This document shows positions 1 through 8,819 of a DNA stretch of 42,070 nt, in pieces. The notes beneath the pieces are model-generated. The model was not told the origin of the DNA. It worked only from the letters and a program-made list of their open reading frames with translations, and ran no database searches. The stretch lies in IMG/VR virus record IMGVR_UViG_3300030380_002405, positions 25,783 to 67,852 of that record. One strand, given 5' to 3'. A program made the translations under genes and the position numbers. Origin of the DNA: a virus. Numbering within the stretch: the first letter of the stretch is position 1; each line of letters begins with the position of its first letter.

Positions 1-1
1 T

Positions 2-853
2 CCTAGACTCGCCATTTATCAATCAGGCATGACTGATGCATCTAGAGTAAAAGGCCCTGTTGGTAAAGCAGTAGATAAAGTTAAGAGTACTTTTAAAAAG
101 AAGAAAAGGTTGGATCCTTTAGACAGATATCGTTTTCAATCAGGTATGACTAAAGAAGAAGTTCAGGTAGAGGCTAAGGTTGATCAGGGTCGTTCAGATT
201 ATGGTAAAGCAAGCATAAGAAACTATAGAAGATCTGGTCCTGGTCATGGTGAACCAGCAATGTTTGATCCAGAGAATAAGAGAGGTAAGTTAATTGACAA
301 ACGTAGAGAAGAGCATAAGGCAAGAAGAGGTGTTAAAGGTGCAAAGGTTCCTGCATATAAAACAGAAGAAGCACAATTAACAGAAACAGATAAGAAAGGT
401 AAGGGCAGTGGGACAAAAGATGCTTGCTATCATAAAGTAAAGTCACGTTACTCTGTATGGCCTAGTGCATATGCATCAGGTGCATTGGTTAAGTGCCGTA
501 AAGTAGGTGCTGCTAACTGGGGTAATAGTAGTAAGAAGGAAGAGTTTGAGGGTTGGACAAGTGATCCTATCCTAGAAAAAGTAGCAGCATGGCAAAGAAA
601 GGAAGGTAAGAACCCTGAAGGTGGTTTAAATCAAAAGGGTGTTGATTCTTATCGTAAAGCAAATCCTGGTTCTAAATTGAAGACTGCTGTTACAACTAAA
701 CCCTCTAAATTAAAGAAGGGTTCAAAGGCAGCAAGTAGAAGAAAGTCATTCTGTGCTCGCATGGGTGGTATGAAAAAAAGATTAACATCTGCTAAGACTG
801 CTAATGATCCAGATTCAAGAATCAACAAGGCACTTAGAAAGTGGAATTGCTAA
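2..853 (+). CDS. lysine-rich conserved marine-phage protein (5' end outside window)
   Basis: The frame is open to the left edge, so the gene is probably 5'-truncated. The first ATG is at 29, but the codons before it read YQSG, and YQSGMTDA resembles FQSGMTKE about 35 residues later, so the methionine is probably internal. The protein is very basic, with a central block rich in Cys, Tyr and Trp (KDACYHKVKSRY, then WPSAYASGALVKCRK) and a C-terminal block with FCARMGGMKKRL ending in KWNC. These blocks recur in large structural-type proteins of cyanophages and pelagiphages (DUF5872-like, from memory). A DNA- or RNA-contacting or virion role is possible, but the function is unknown. Confidence 0.7.
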   Translation, partial: PRLAIYQSGMTDASRVKGPVGKAVDKVKSTFKKKKRLDPLDRYRFQSGMTKEEVQVEAKVDQGRSDYGKASIRNYRRSGPGHGEPAMFDPENKRGKLIDKRREEHKARRGVKGAKVPAYKTEEAQLTETDKKGKGSGTKDACYHKVKSRYSVWPSAYASGALVKCRKVGAANWGNSSKKEEFEGWTSDPILEKVAAWQRKEGKNPEGGLNQKGVDSYRKANPGSKLKTAVTTKPSKLKKGSKAASRRKSFCARMGGMKKRLTSAKTANDPDSRINKALRKWNC

Positions 854-1162
854 TTGTCTCATCCTAAAGGTTATACCAAAGAGATGATCAAAGAGATCTT
901 AGGATCTTCTTGGCCTACCATGCCTGAGGGTTATGAGACTGGTAATCAGAGAAGAAGGAGAATAGGTAATGAGATGAGAGAGGGAAAGAGACCTTATCCT
1001 AAGTACCCATCAAGGGAGTCTAGGATAGCAGATACTTCAGGTATGTTTGATGAGAATGGTAAATACATTTATCCTGAGGGTTCAGGATTTAATTATGGGC
1101 AATGGTGTAAAGATCATCCTGACTCCACAGAGGCAGGATCTTATGGTAATAAAGTATCATAA
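854..1162 (+). CDS. small hypothetical protein with possible TTG start
   Basis: A 102-residue hydrophilic frame begins with TTG directly after the TAA of the preceding gene and in the same reading frame. The alternative is ATG at 884, which would cost ten residues (SHPKGYTKE); neither start has a clear Shine-Dalgarno sequence. The product is rich in Arg, Gly and Tyr with no recognisable domain. Because both frames are in phase across one stop, this could be an independent short protein, a TAA-readthrough extension of the upstream protein, or the result of a nonsense change splitting one longer gene. Confidence 0.55.
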   Translation: MSHPKGYTKEMIKEILGSSWPTMPEGYETGNQRRRRIGNEMREGKRPYPKYPSRESRIADTSGMFDENGKYIYPEGSGFNYGQWCKDHPDSTEAGSYGNKVS

Positions 1163-1190
1163 AAGAGGCAAATCTTGGGTCTCTGGTTTT

Positions 1191-1198
1191 TATAAATA
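1191..1198 (+). promoter_or_regulatory. T4-type late promoter (TATAAATA)
   Basis: An exact match to the T4 late -10-like box TATAAATA, 33 bp before the ATG of the structural gene at 1232. There is no -35 element, as expected for gp55/gp33-type late transcription. Confidence 0.75.
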
Positions 1199-1231
1199 AT
1201 TTTACGAAAAAATTTTCAGAAGGATAAAAGA

Positions 1232-2497
1232 ATGGCACTTTGGGGTATTTCAACAACACAGGAGACTTGGGCGAATAACTATGCCATCCCTAAGTTCTTG
1301 GATGATCAGGATAGGAATAACACTCCTCACAACTGTTTTGCAGATGATCGTGGATGGATATATCGTAGATATAGTACTGACACCCATTCAGGATTAGGTA
1401 CGATTTACACCGATGAAGTGCTGGTTCCAATCGCTGGACTTAACACAGTTGCTGCTGCATCTACCGTATTTGGCCCTAGTGGTATAACACCTGTAGGTAC
1501 TCAAGTTTATACAGGTCTTGCCCCTGCAACTCCAGTTGCCGTATTCTTTGAGGATCCTAATAATTCAAGTAATATAACCGTTGCTGCTGGTGGTACAACA
1601 GGTGTTGAACCAGGTGCAACAGTTAAGGTTAATGTAGTGTATAACGAACTTGTGTTCGTCAGCACAGGAGCTACAATTAATATCATAACAAGTAATGTTT
1701 CTGACACTGGTGGTGCTATTGCAGGTGGTGCGGGTATCGTTGGATATGCTGAAACAGCCGTTGGTTCAATAACAGTATTCAATAATACTAATGGAACTGC
1801 AGGTGGTGAAAACGAAGTTTACAACCTTACGGGTGAAGCAGGAACTGACTTTGCTGGTCAGATTACTAACAGAGTATCCTTTGCCTTCACTGCTCCTACA
1901 GCAAATAATCTTCTTCAAGACAATAATGTCTTTAGACAACCAAATATTAATTTCGCCTCAGCTGATGGTACTGGTGGAGTTGGTATAGCAACTACAACCT
2001 TCTTTGTTGCTGCTGCTGATATGATTGGAGTGGTCGCAGGTGTAAGTTCTGCTTCTCTCTTGAATAATCTTGGTATCGCATTTACTGAAGCACCAGTTGT
2101 TGCTACAAGTGCTACTTCCTTTACGATTGGTGGACCTACAGGATTAGCAATCACAATTCGTGATCAGCAAGGAGCAGGTATAGGTAATACAGTTCTATTC
2201 AGTAACCCAACTGCACAGACCAAACTCAGAGTTGATATAACAAGGGGTATGGTTGGAACAGTTACCTCATTCTTCCCTGATGATACTGCTGCTCTTAAGT
2301 CATTCATCAATGCTGGTGTTGCTACCTCACCTGGTGCTGCTTTACCAATTGGTATTGATAGACAGGTTGGTGGTGCTGGTACATTCATGAGTGGATCATT
2401 CGAGATAAGTGACGCAACTTTAACTGTGGATGGAACAGGAGTTGTAGGTCTTGGAACAACAACCATACAGGTAAGTCCCGCAAGCACAACCTTCTAA
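1232..2497 (+). CDS. virion structural protein (putative)
   Basis: 421 residues. The short N-terminal region (MALWGISTTQE, later PKFLDDQDRN and DRGWIYRRY) resembles a conserved N-terminus of T4-like marine phage structural proteins. The rest is rich in Gly, Ala, Thr, Val and Ser with many short beta-type repeats, typical of tail, fibre or capsid-decoration proteins. The ATG is preceded by AGAAGGATAAAAGA (good Shine-Dalgarno) and by a late promoter at 1191. Late expression and composition support a virion role, but the exact position in the particle cannot be read from sequence. Confidence 0.7.
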   Translation: MALWGISTTQETWANNYAIPKFLDDQDRNNTPHNCFADDRGWIYRRYSTDTHSGLGTIYTDEVLVPIAGLNTVAAASTVFGPSGITPVGTQVYTGLAPATPVAVFFEDPNNSSNITVAAGGTTGVEPGATVKVNVVYNELVFVSTGATINIITSNVSDTGGAIAGGAGIVGYAETAVGSITVFNNTNGTAGGENEVYNLTGEAGTDFAGQITNRVSFAFTAPTANNLLQDNNVFRQPNINFASADGTGGVGIATTTFFVAAADMIGVVAGVSSASLLNNLGIAFTEAPVVATSATSFTIGGPTGLAITIRDQQGAGIGNTVLFSNPTAQTKLRVDITRGMVGTVTSFFPDDTAALKSFINAGVATSPGAALPIGIDRQVGGAGTFMSGSFEISDATLTVDGTGVVGLGTTTIQVSPASTTF

Positions 2498-2513
2498 AAC
2501 TGCATAATATGAT

Positions 2514-2897
2514 ATGATTTTTACTGATTTGAATTCCCAAAATTTTCCATTATTTGCTATAAAAAATTATGAAAATCCACAGGCAGTAACTAGAGCAGAT
2601 TTTGATAAAGATCTTCAACACTTTAAATATATTAAAAGATTGTTGAAAAGATATAAGAACACAGGTGAGCTTAAGGCTCACCTTCTTCTTAATCACTTTA
2701 TCATTCTCTACAATATATTTGGTGAGGCAACTACTCCGATGCTGTTCTTCAAAATAGAAGAAGACTTGTGGAGTGTGATGAAAACCTTTGTAGTTTTCTT
2801 AGATAAATTACCTGAGTATCCTCATTGTTATATACATGATGTAAAAATTGATGATTATTGTCTTTCCCAATTAGAGGGGATCCAAGATGGAAAATAA
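2514..2897 (+). CDS. conserved hypothetical protein of T4-like marine phages
   Basis: 127 residues, starting MIFTDLNSQNFPLFA. It has a helical, basic middle (KYIKRLLKRYKNTGELKAHL) and aromatic-rich helices, and no transmembrane segment or signal peptide. I recognise the family as a recurrent small cyanophage/pelagiphage protein of unknown function. It sits 16 bp after the structural gene, and its end overlaps the next gene's start by 11 bp, suggesting translational coupling in a late operon. Confidence 0.7.
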   Translation: MIFTDLNSQNFPLFAIKNYENPQAVTRADFDKDLQHFKYIKRLLKRYKNTGELKAHLLLNHFIILYNIFGEATTPMLFFKIEEDLWSVMKTFVVFLDKLPEYPHCYIHDVKIDDYCLSQLEGIQDGK

Positions 2898-3099
2898 AAA
2901 ACTCAATAAGATAATTGATATTGTCAGAGAAGAAATGATGACTACTGGGAGCACTCCTGGTAAGCCTGGATTTAGTAGTAAAGCACCTGCAAAAGGCCCT
3001 ACAGCAGGATTTGATCCTGTCATGGGTAAGATGATGAAGAGAAAAAGGTATATATCAATGGGAACGGGATCTCGTAAACGTTGGATGAAAGATAAATAA
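2887..3099 (+). CDS. small basic phage protein, probably virion-associated
   Basis: 70 residues with an N-terminal helix (NKIIDIVREEM), a Gly/Pro-rich middle and a strongly basic C-terminus (MKRKRYISMG, SRKRWMKDK). Start codon ATG at 2887 follows GGGGATCCAAG. Similar short proteins with an N-terminal helix and a basic tail lie near structural genes of cyanophages. Function is not assignable. Confidence 0.6.
   Translation: MENKKLNKIIDIVREEMMTTGSTPGKPGFSSKAPAKGPTAGFDPVMGKMMKRKRYISMGTGSRKRWMKDK
3091..3098 (+). promoter_or_regulatory. possible NATAAATA late promoter
   Basis: GATAAATA overlaps the stop codon of the preceding gene and lies 23 bp before the ATG at 3122. The same spacing recurs at other NATAAATA boxes in this window (12279, 34694, 35056). 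The box also encodes the Asp-Lys-stop end of the upstream gene, so part of the match may be coding. Confidence 0.4.
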
Positions 3100-3121
3100 T
3101 AGAGGAGTAACAAATAATACA

Positions 3122-3511
3122 ATGACCACTGGTGCAGGAGTTAATGCTGCCATACTAGAAAGAGTCGAGAAGGTTGTCGAGGCTCTGCAGGATAACTCTA
3201 TCAAAATGGGAGAACTGCTTGCAGTTCATAATGAAAAACTAGACAAACAGGATAGGATTGATGCGGTACTATTCGAGAAAATTGAATCGCTTCACAAAGA
3301 TTTGGAACGTACAACAGACGAAATAAAAAAGGGATGTGAGAGAGATATTCGTTTAGTAGATAATCGTCTTCGCATGATGGAGAAGAAGATGTGGTCAATT
3401 TTTGGTGCGTTAAGTATAATAAGTTTCACTGTCAGTCCCATTGGACAAAGAATTGTGGGTGCAGCATTGACATCAAACCCACCTCCCACTATAATACAAG
3501 GAACAAAGTAG
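3122..3511 (+). CDS. coiled-coil protein with C-terminal membrane helix
   Basis: 129 residues. The first two thirds is charged heptad-type helix (AILERVEKVVEALQ, HNEKLDKQDRIDAV, EKIESLHKDLERT). A hydrophobic helix follows near the C-terminus (WSIFGALSIISFTVSPIG), then a short Pro-rich tail. This layout resembles XhlA-type hemolysin or holin-associated proteins, but the match is architectural only. A clean Shine-Dalgarno (AGAGGAG) lies 12 bp upstream of the ATG. A lysis-accessory or membrane-tether role is possible. Confidence 0.6.
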   Translation: MTTGAGVNAAILERVEKVVEALQDNSIKMGELLAVHNEKLDKQDRIDAVLFEKIESLHKDLERTTDEIKKGCERDIRLVDNRLRMMEKKMWSIFGALSIISFTVSPIGQRIVGAALTSNPPPTIIQGTK

Positions 3512-3520
3512 ACCCTTGTA

Positions 3521-4492
3521 ATGGATCTGGTTGATTCCAAATATATTGGACTAGTCTCATCACGATTACCCAAATTTAAGAGGGTCAAAGCTAATCTGTA
3601 TAACTTTCGTTGTCCTATTTGCGGTGATTCTCAGAAGCATAAGAATAAGGCAAGAGGATATCTTTATCCTATAAAAGTTAATACCAATTTCAAGTGCCAT
3701 AACTGTGGTGCTTCCATGTCCTTTAATAATTTTTTAAAGGAGATAGATCCTTCTCTTCAAAAGCAATATGCTATGGAGAAATTTAAGGAGGGACATGCTG
3801 GTGGAAGAAACTTTGTTGTGGAAGAACCTGAGTTTACCTTTACAAAACCTGAGTTCTCTGCTAAGTTGAATCTTCCTAAGTGTTCTGAGGTAGAACAGGG
3901 TAGGATTTATTTGGAGAAAAGAAAACTTGACCCCTCTAAATTTTATTATGCAGAGAGATATGTTGAGTTTGTCAACTCCCATAAACAGACGTTTGATTCC
4001 AATGTCAAAGAACATTCTCGGATCATAATACCTCTATATTATGAAAAGGAATTAATTGGAGTTCAGGGAAGATCCATACTTCCCAACTCTGTTAAATATA
4101 TCACGACTATTTTTTATAATGACGCACCAAAAATCTACGGGTTGGATAGCATCAGAAGAGATGCTCCAGTCTTCGTTACAGAAGGACCGTTCGACAGCAC
4201 GTTCTTACTCAATAGCATTGCTATGTGCGGTGCAGACGGTGATGTTGGGAAGTGGGGTATTAGCACTCCTGTTTGGGTTTATGATAACGAACCGAGGTCT
4301 AAGGAAATTACAACAAGAATCTCCGACACCATCGACAGAGGTGAGTCAGTCGTTATCTGGCCAACAAATATCCATGAAAAGGATATAAATGATATGGTTC
4401 TTGCTGGACATGATGTTCAGAGTATAGTAGAATCAAATGTATACAATGGTCTAAAAGCAAAACTTCAATTTAACACTTGGAAACGCATATGA
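3521..4492 (+). CDS. 61: DNA primase, T4 gp61-like
   Basis: Makes RNA primers for lagging-strand synthesis, acting with a gp41-type helicase. The N-terminal zinc ribbon has C31/C34 (CPICGDS) and C59/C62 (CHNCGAS). The TOPRIM core is visible as VFVTEGPFDS (catalytic Glu near residue 221), VYDNEP (metal-binding Asp near 254) and KDINDMVLAG. At 323 residues the length is normal for gp61. The ATG at 3521 is the only sensible start ahead of the zinc ribbon. Its TGA overlaps the nrdA ATG, coupling replication and deoxynucleotide supply. Confidence 0.93.
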   Translation: MDLVDSKYIGLVSSRLPKFKRVKANLYNFRCPICGDSQKHKNKARGYLYPIKVNTNFKCHNCGASMSFNNFLKEIDPSLQKQYAMEKFKEGHAGGRNFVVEEPEFTFTKPEFSAKLNLPKCSEVEQGRIYLEKRKLDPSKFYYAERYVEFVNSHKQTFDSNVKEHSRIIIPLYYEKELIGVQGRSILPNSVKYITTIFYNDAPKIYGLDSIRRDAPVFVTEGPFDSTFLLNSIAMCGADGDVGKWGISTPVWVYDNEPRSKEITTRISDTIDRGESVVIWPTNIHEKDINDMVLAGHDVQSIVESNVYNGLKAKLQFNTWKRI

Positions 4493-6789
4493 GCAACGGC
4501 ATTAAAGTCAAAAAAAGAAATGGTAGAGGCACTGAAGCTCTCAACCTAGAAAAGATGCATAAGATGGTGGATGAAGCAACACAGGGTCTTGCAGGGGTCT
4601 CTGCAAGTCAAGTAGAAATACAATCGGGGATTCAATTCTATGACGGTATCACGACTGCTGAAATACAAGAGATCCTTATCAAGTCTGCTAGTGATCTCAT
4701 TGATTTGGATCATCCTAATTATCAATTCGTTGCAGCTAGACTCTTACTATTTTCAATAAGAAAAAGTCTTTATGGAAGAAGTAGAGAACTACCTCAACTA
4801 GAGGATCATATTGTTAAATGCGTTAGTCAGGAGGTTTACGATGGTGACATTTATTCAAAATATTCCAAAGAGGATATCGAAAAAGCAAATGGATACATTG
4901 ATCATAATAGAGATTTTTTGTTTACATATGCTGGTCTTAGGCAGGTCGTAGATAAATATCTTGTACAAGATCGCAGTACTGGTCAGGTGTATGAAACACC
5001 TCAGTTTATGTACATGATGATCGCATTAACAATATTCGCAGAGTACCCTAAAGAAACGAGATTAAATTATGTCAAACGATACTACGACGCAATCAGCAAG
5101 CACAAAATCAACATCCCCACCCCCATCATGGCTGGGGTCAGAACACCCATTCGTCAATTTGCATCTTGTGTTCTGGTTGATGCTGATGACACCCTCGATA
5201 GTATCTTTAGCAGTGATATGGCTATTGGCAAATATGTCGCACAACGTGCTGGTATCGGCATTAACGCAGGTAGAATCAGGGGCATCAACAGCAAAATCCG
5301 TGGTGGAGAAGTTCAACACACAGGTGTGGTCCCCTTCCTCAAAAAATTTGAGTCAACTGTTCGATGCTGTACGCAAAACGGTATCAGAGGAGGATCAGCT
5401 ACTGTCCACTTTCCTATCTGGCATCAAGAAATCCAAGACATCCTCGTCCTCAAAAACAACAAAGGAACAGAAGACAACAGAGTCAGGAAACTCGACTACA
5501 GCATCCAGTTAAGTAAGATATTCTATGAACGTTTTATCCAAAATAAGGAAATCACGTTATTTTCCCCTCATGATTGTCCTCACTTGTATGAGAGTTTTGG
5601 GACCGATAAGTTTGATGACTTATATTGCCGTTACGAAGCAGATGAATCCATCCCTAAAACCACCATCGGAGCCCAAGAACTTATCCTCGACCTATTAAAA
5701 GAGAGAGCAGAGACTGGTAGAATCTATATTATGAATATAGATCATTGCAATAGTCACTCATCATTTAAAGACAAGATTGAGATGAGTAATCTATGTCAGG
5801 AGATCACTCTTCCTACATATCCTCTTCAGCATATTGATGATCACACAGGAGAGATTGCTCTTTGTATTTTAAGTGCAGTAAATGTAGGAAAGGTAAGATC
5901 AGATGATGAATTAGAAGATCTTTGTGATCTTGCAGTGCGTGGATTGGAGGAGTTGATTGATTATCAAGACTATCCTGTCATTGCTGCAGAGAGGGCCACA
6001 AAGGCACGTAGAAGTCTTGGAGTAGGATTCATTGGTCTTGCACATTATCTTGCTAAACTTGGGTTTAAATACGACTCACAGGAGGCATGGGATGCAGTTC
6101 ATGGTCTATCAGAGTCTTTCCAGTATTATCTCTTAAAGGCATCTAATAAACTTGCACAGGAGAAAGGATATTGTGAAAACTTTGGACGCACCAAATATTC
6201 TGATGGAATACTTCCCATTGATACATACAAGAAAGACGTAGATGAAATTTCATCTCAACCACTTACACATGACTGGGAATCTCTTAGAGCATCTATCCTT
6301 CAACACGGTTTACGGCACTCAACATTGTCTGCACAAATGCCATCGGAAAGCAGTTCCGTTGTGTCAAATGCAACCAATGGAATTGAACCACCTAGAGACT
6401 ACTTGTCCATTAAAAAATCAAAGCAAGGGCCTCTTAAACAGGTTGTTCCATCTTACAATACTTTAAAAAATAATTATACTTTATTGTGGGAAATGCCGAA
6501 CAACCAAGGGTATATAAATATTGTCTCTGTGATGCAAAAATTCTTTGATCAAGGCATCTCTGGTAACTGGTCATATAACCCAGAGCATTATCCTGATAAT
6601 GAGGTTCCTGTATCTGTTATGGCACAGGATTTATTAACCACCTATAAACTAGGATGGAAAACTTCTTATTATCAAAATACACATGATATGAAGACTGATG
6701 ATGCTCCAGATGATAAAGAAAATTTAGATAATCTTATTTCTGATTTAGAAAACGCTAACGAAGAGGAGTGTGAATCCTGTGCCATCTAA
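4489..6789 (+). CDS. nrdA: ribonucleoside-diphosphate reductase, class I alpha subunit
   Basis: Reduces ribonucleotides to deoxynucleotides together with the NrdB radical subunit. All class Ia landmarks are present: C227 (FASCVLVD), N434/C436/E438 (SNLCQE) and C459 (ALCILSAVN), plus the redox-active C-terminal pair in ECESCAI. The phosphate-binding loop PSESSSVVSNATNGIEP is also clear. Start at ATG 4489 gives an ATGA overlap with the primase; a TTG four codons upstream is less likely. At 766 residues the length is normal. The protein runs into nrdB with almost no gap. Confidence 0.97.
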   Translation: MSNGIKVKKRNGRGTEALNLEKMHKMVDEATQGLAGVSASQVEIQSGIQFYDGITTAEIQEILIKSASDLIDLDHPNYQFVAARLLLFSIRKSLYGRSRELPQLEDHIVKCVSQEVYDGDIYSKYSKEDIEKANGYIDHNRDFLFTYAGLRQVVDKYLVQDRSTGQVYETPQFMYMMIALTIFAEYPKETRLNYVKRYYDAISKHKINIPTPIMAGVRTPIRQFASCVLVDADDTLDSIFSSDMAIGKYVAQRAGIGINAGRIRGINSKIRGGEVQHTGVVPFLKKFESTVRCCTQNGIRGGSATVHFPIWHQEIQDILVLKNNKGTEDNRVRKLDYSIQLSKIFYERFIQNKEITLFSPHDCPHLYESFGTDKFDDLYCRYEADESIPKTTIGAQELILDLLKERAETGRIYIMNIDHCNSHSSFKDKIEMSNLCQEITLPTYPLQHIDDHTGEIALCILSAVNVGKVRSDDELEDLCDLAVRGLEELIDYQDYPVIAAERATKARRSLGVGFIGLAHYLAKLGFKYDSQEAWDAVHGLSESFQYYLLKASNKLAQEKGYCENFGRTKYSDGILPIDTYKKDVDEISSQPLTHDWESLRASILQHGLRHSTLSAQMPSESSSVVSNATNGIEPPRDYLSIKKSKQGPLKQVVPSYNTLKNNYTLLWEMPNNQGYINIVSVMQKFFDQGISGNWSYNPEHYPDNEVPVSVMAQDLLTTYKLGWKTSYYQNTHDMKTDDAPDDKENLDNLISDLENANEEECESCAI

Positions 6790-6799
6790 ACTAAAAGGA

Positions 6800-7933
6800 A
6801 TGACGGTATTTAATACCGAAGATGTAAACACCAAGAAACAACCAATGTTTTTTGGTAAACCCCTTGGTGTTCAAAGATATGATAATTTTAAGTATCCTCA
6901 GTTTGAGAACCTGACTAAGCAACAGTTAGGATATTTTTGGAGACCAGAGGAAGTATCGTTACAGAAAGATCGTGGAGACTATCAAAAATTACGTCCAGAA
7001 CAAAAGCATATCTATACGAGCAATCTTAAATACCAGATCATGCTTGATAGTGTACAAGGTCGTGCTCCTGGTATGGCTTTCTTACCTTACTGTTCTCTAC
7101 CTGAGTTAGAAGCATGTATGGAAGTATGGTCTTTCATGGAGATGATTCATAGTAGATCATATACCTATGTGATTAAGAATGTTTATTCAGATCCATCAGA
7201 AGTATTTGATACTATTATAAAAGATGATCGTATTTTAAGTCGTGCTGCTACCGTCACAGAATCTTATGATGATTTTATTAATGAAGCACAGCAGTGGGGT
7301 CAGAGCACTTTGTGGAAAGATTTGGATAATGTTGAAACATCTCTACCTGTTTTAGAAATGAAAGAGGTCAAACGTAAACTTTATAGAGCAGTTGCCAATG
7401 TTAATATTCTGGAGGGTATTCGTTTTTATGTTAGTTTTGCTTGTAGTTTTGCTTTTGGTGAACTTAAGCTTATGGAAGGTTCAGCTAAGATCATATCTTT
7501 AATTGCAAGAGATGAGAATCAACATCTTGCTCTTACTCAAAATATATTGAACAATTGGAGGAAAGGTGACGATCCTGATATGGTTAATATTATGAAAGAA
7601 GAAGAGGAGTGGACATATCAGATGTTTAATAAATGTGTAGATGAAGAAAAGAAATGGGCTGATTACTTGTTTAGAGATGGAACTATGATAGGATTGAATG
7701 ATAAATTACTTCAGCAGTATGTTGAGTGGATTGCAAATCGTAGACTTAGATCTATTGGTTTGAAAGCACAATACGATATTCCAATGAGAAATAATCCACT
7801 TCCTTGGACAGAGCATTGGATCTCTTCTAAGGGACTTCAAGTAGCACCACAAGAGACGGAGGTTGAAAGTTATGTCGTCGGAGGAATCAAACAAGATGTC
7901 AAAAAAGATACCTTCTCAGGATTCAAACTCTGA
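6800..7933 (+). CDS. nrdB: ribonucleoside-diphosphate reductase, class I beta subunit
   Basis: Houses the di-iron/tyrosyl radical that activates NrdA. Ligand motifs are visible: KDRGDY (first Asp), E114-x-x-H117 in EMIHSRSY with radical Tyr at 121, an EGIRFY Glu, and RDENQH (Glu and His). I chose ATG 6800 (MTVFNTED), which matches the family N-terminus, although AAAAGGA abuts it. GTG at 6779 (better spaced from AGGAG at 6764) or GTG at 6770 would add 7 or 10 residues. The gene overlaps or directly follows nrdA depending on the start. Confidence 0.95.
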   Translation: MTVFNTEDVNTKKQPMFFGKPLGVQRYDNFKYPQFENLTKQQLGYFWRPEEVSLQKDRGDYQKLRPEQKHIYTSNLKYQIMLDSVQGRAPGMAFLPYCSLPELEACMEVWSFMEMIHSRSYTYVIKNVYSDPSEVFDTIIKDDRILSRAATVTESYDDFINEAQQWGQSTLWKDLDNVETSLPVLEMKEVKRKLYRAVANVNILEGIRFYVSFACSFAFGELKLMEGSAKIISLIARDENQHLALTQNILNNWRKGDDPDMVNIMKEEEEWTYQMFNKCVDEEKKWADYLFRDGTMIGLNDKLLQQYVEWIANRRLRSIGLKAQYDIPMRNNPLPWTEHWISSKGLQVAPQETEVESYVVGGIKQDVKKDTFSGFKL

Positions 7934-8015
7934 TGAGATAGAGTGGGATTATGAGGAGATGAAGAAATCTATCATGGATTCTGCCGTGGACTATGATAAA
8001 TTAGTAGGTGGGTAA
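7896..8015 (+). CDS. 39-residue acidic hypothetical protein
   Basis: A short frame starting inside the 3' end of nrdB (MSKKIPSQDSN, then acidic DEIEWDYEEMKK, ending DKLVGG). An ATG at 7872 in the same frame would give 47 residues. GGAGGA (7880-7885) is well placed, 10 bp before the 7896 ATG. It has no membrane segment or known motif. It is probably a real small phage gene because of the good ribosome-binding site and the overlap style shared with its neighbours. Confidence 0.5.
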   Translation: MSKKIPSQDSNSDEIEWDYEEMKKSIMDSAVDYDKLVGG

Positions 8016-8049
8016 TTAAATTTTCCCCCTTACATTTGCTTTCAAATAA

Positions 8050-8214
8050 ATGAACGGTAGACTTAAGAAAATTGATATGACTGCAAGACTTGAGCAGATT
8101 AAAAGAGGTTTAGGTAATCAGTCATGGTATCCTGAATGGGATGATCGTCAAAGAGGAGCAGCTCAACGCATTCTAAATAATGCACTGGATGTCCTTGATG
8201 AGTATGACTATTGA
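8050..8214 (+). CDS. 54-residue hypothetical protein
   Basis: An amphipathic helical small protein (MNGRLKKIDMTARLEQIKRG, then WYPEWDDRQRGAAQRILN, ending DEYDY). The ATG follows a 34-bp spacer that is pyrimidine- and A-rich with no clear Shine-Dalgarno. Its end overlaps the start of the endonuclease gene by 11 bp. Function unknown. Confidence 0.55.
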   Translation: MNGRLKKIDMTARLEQIKRGLGNQSWYPEWDDRQRGAAQRILNNALDVLDEYDY

Positions 8215-8635
8215 GTATGAAAATCCCTGGTTATATAAAGGTACAAATTTCACTTCTGACGATATTGATGATTTCTTCGGTTTTGTCTACAGGATTATCA
8301 ATCTACAAAATGGTAGAGAGTACATCGGAAGAAAATACTTTTGGAAATTTAGAACTCCTAAAGGCAAAAAACGAAAAGTAAAATCTGAATCTGATTGGAA
8401 AAAGTATTATGGGTCTTGTCCAGAACTTAAAGAAGAAATTGAACAACTGGGTAGACAGAACTTTAGCAGAACTATGCTCAGCTTACATAAAACAGCTGGC
8501 AAAACAAACTTCGAGGAAACGAGACAACTCTTTGTTAACGGAGTCCTCACCGAGTCTCTTGACGACGGAACGCCGAAGTACTACAATAGTAACATCCTCT
8601 CCAGATACTTCAGAAAAGATTATTATGAAACTTGA
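8204..8635 (+). CDS. SegE-like GIY-YIG endonuclease domain protein
   Basis: 143 residues from ATG 8204; ATGs at 8198 and 8180 in the same frame are possible. The GIY-YIG signature appears as FVYRI (27-31) and EYIGRKY (39-45), followed by KKYYGSCPEL and NFEETRQLF. These features fit the 'SegE-like GIY-YIG' family common in T4-like cyanophages. A DNA-cleaving role (homing, or host/competitor DNA degradation) is inferred from family. The usual DNA-binding C-terminal repeats of Seg homing enzymes are absent, so mobility is uncertain. It sits just downstream of nrdAB. Confidence 0.75.
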   Translation: MTIEYENPWLYKGTNFTSDDIDDFFGFVYRIINLQNGREYIGRKYFWKFRTPKGKKRKVKSESDWKKYYGSCPELKEEIEQLGRQNFSRTMLSLHKTAGKTNFEETRQLFVNGVLTESLDDGTPKYYNSNILSRYFRKDYYET

Positions 8636-8819
8636 CACAACTGATCAAATCGTTGCTCATAACAGAGAATGGGCTATCGATAAAGTAGAAGCGGCAGAAT
8701 TGGTAGGTGATAAGATAGCAATCTATGCAGAGTTTGAAGATTGGATTGAATTGGATGACGTGGAAAATCTTGAAATTATTTCTATAGAAAAGGAACCTGA
8801 AAATGAAGATAGGATTTAA
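8625..8819 (+). CDS. 64-residue acidic hypothetical protein
   Basis: Starts at ATG 8625 inside the endonuclease 3' end (11-bp overlap). A small acidic protein (MKLDTTDQIVAHNREWAID ... AEFEDWIELDDVENLE). It contains a conserved-looking NREWAIDKVEAAELVGDKIA segment but no domain I can name. Its 3' end overlaps the next gene's ATG by 17 bp, so translation is likely coupled. Confidence 0.6.
   Translation: MKLDTTDQIVAHNREWAIDKVEAAELVGDKIAIYAEFEDWIELDDVENLEIISIEKEPENEDRI

Noticed and set aside
1507-2487. Minus-strand open frames inside the 1232 structural gene
   Set aside because: Long antisense frames rich in Pro/Val/Thr are a by-product of the low-complexity repeats on the plus strand; no start signals or recognisable motifs.
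5069-5512. 147-codon frame inside nrdA
   Set aside because: Ser/Thr-rich shadow of the well-supported NrdA reading frame; no Shine-Dalgarno and no domain.
6513-6520. TATAAATA-like string in nrdA
   Set aside because: Encodes Gly-Tyr-Ile-Asn-Ile in a conserved part of NrdA, with no gene start downstream; a coding coincidence.
8409-8624. N-terminal extension of the 8625 gene
   Set aside because: The open frame extends left inside the endonuclease gene, but the extension is a frame shadow; ATG 8625 gives normal overlap geometry.
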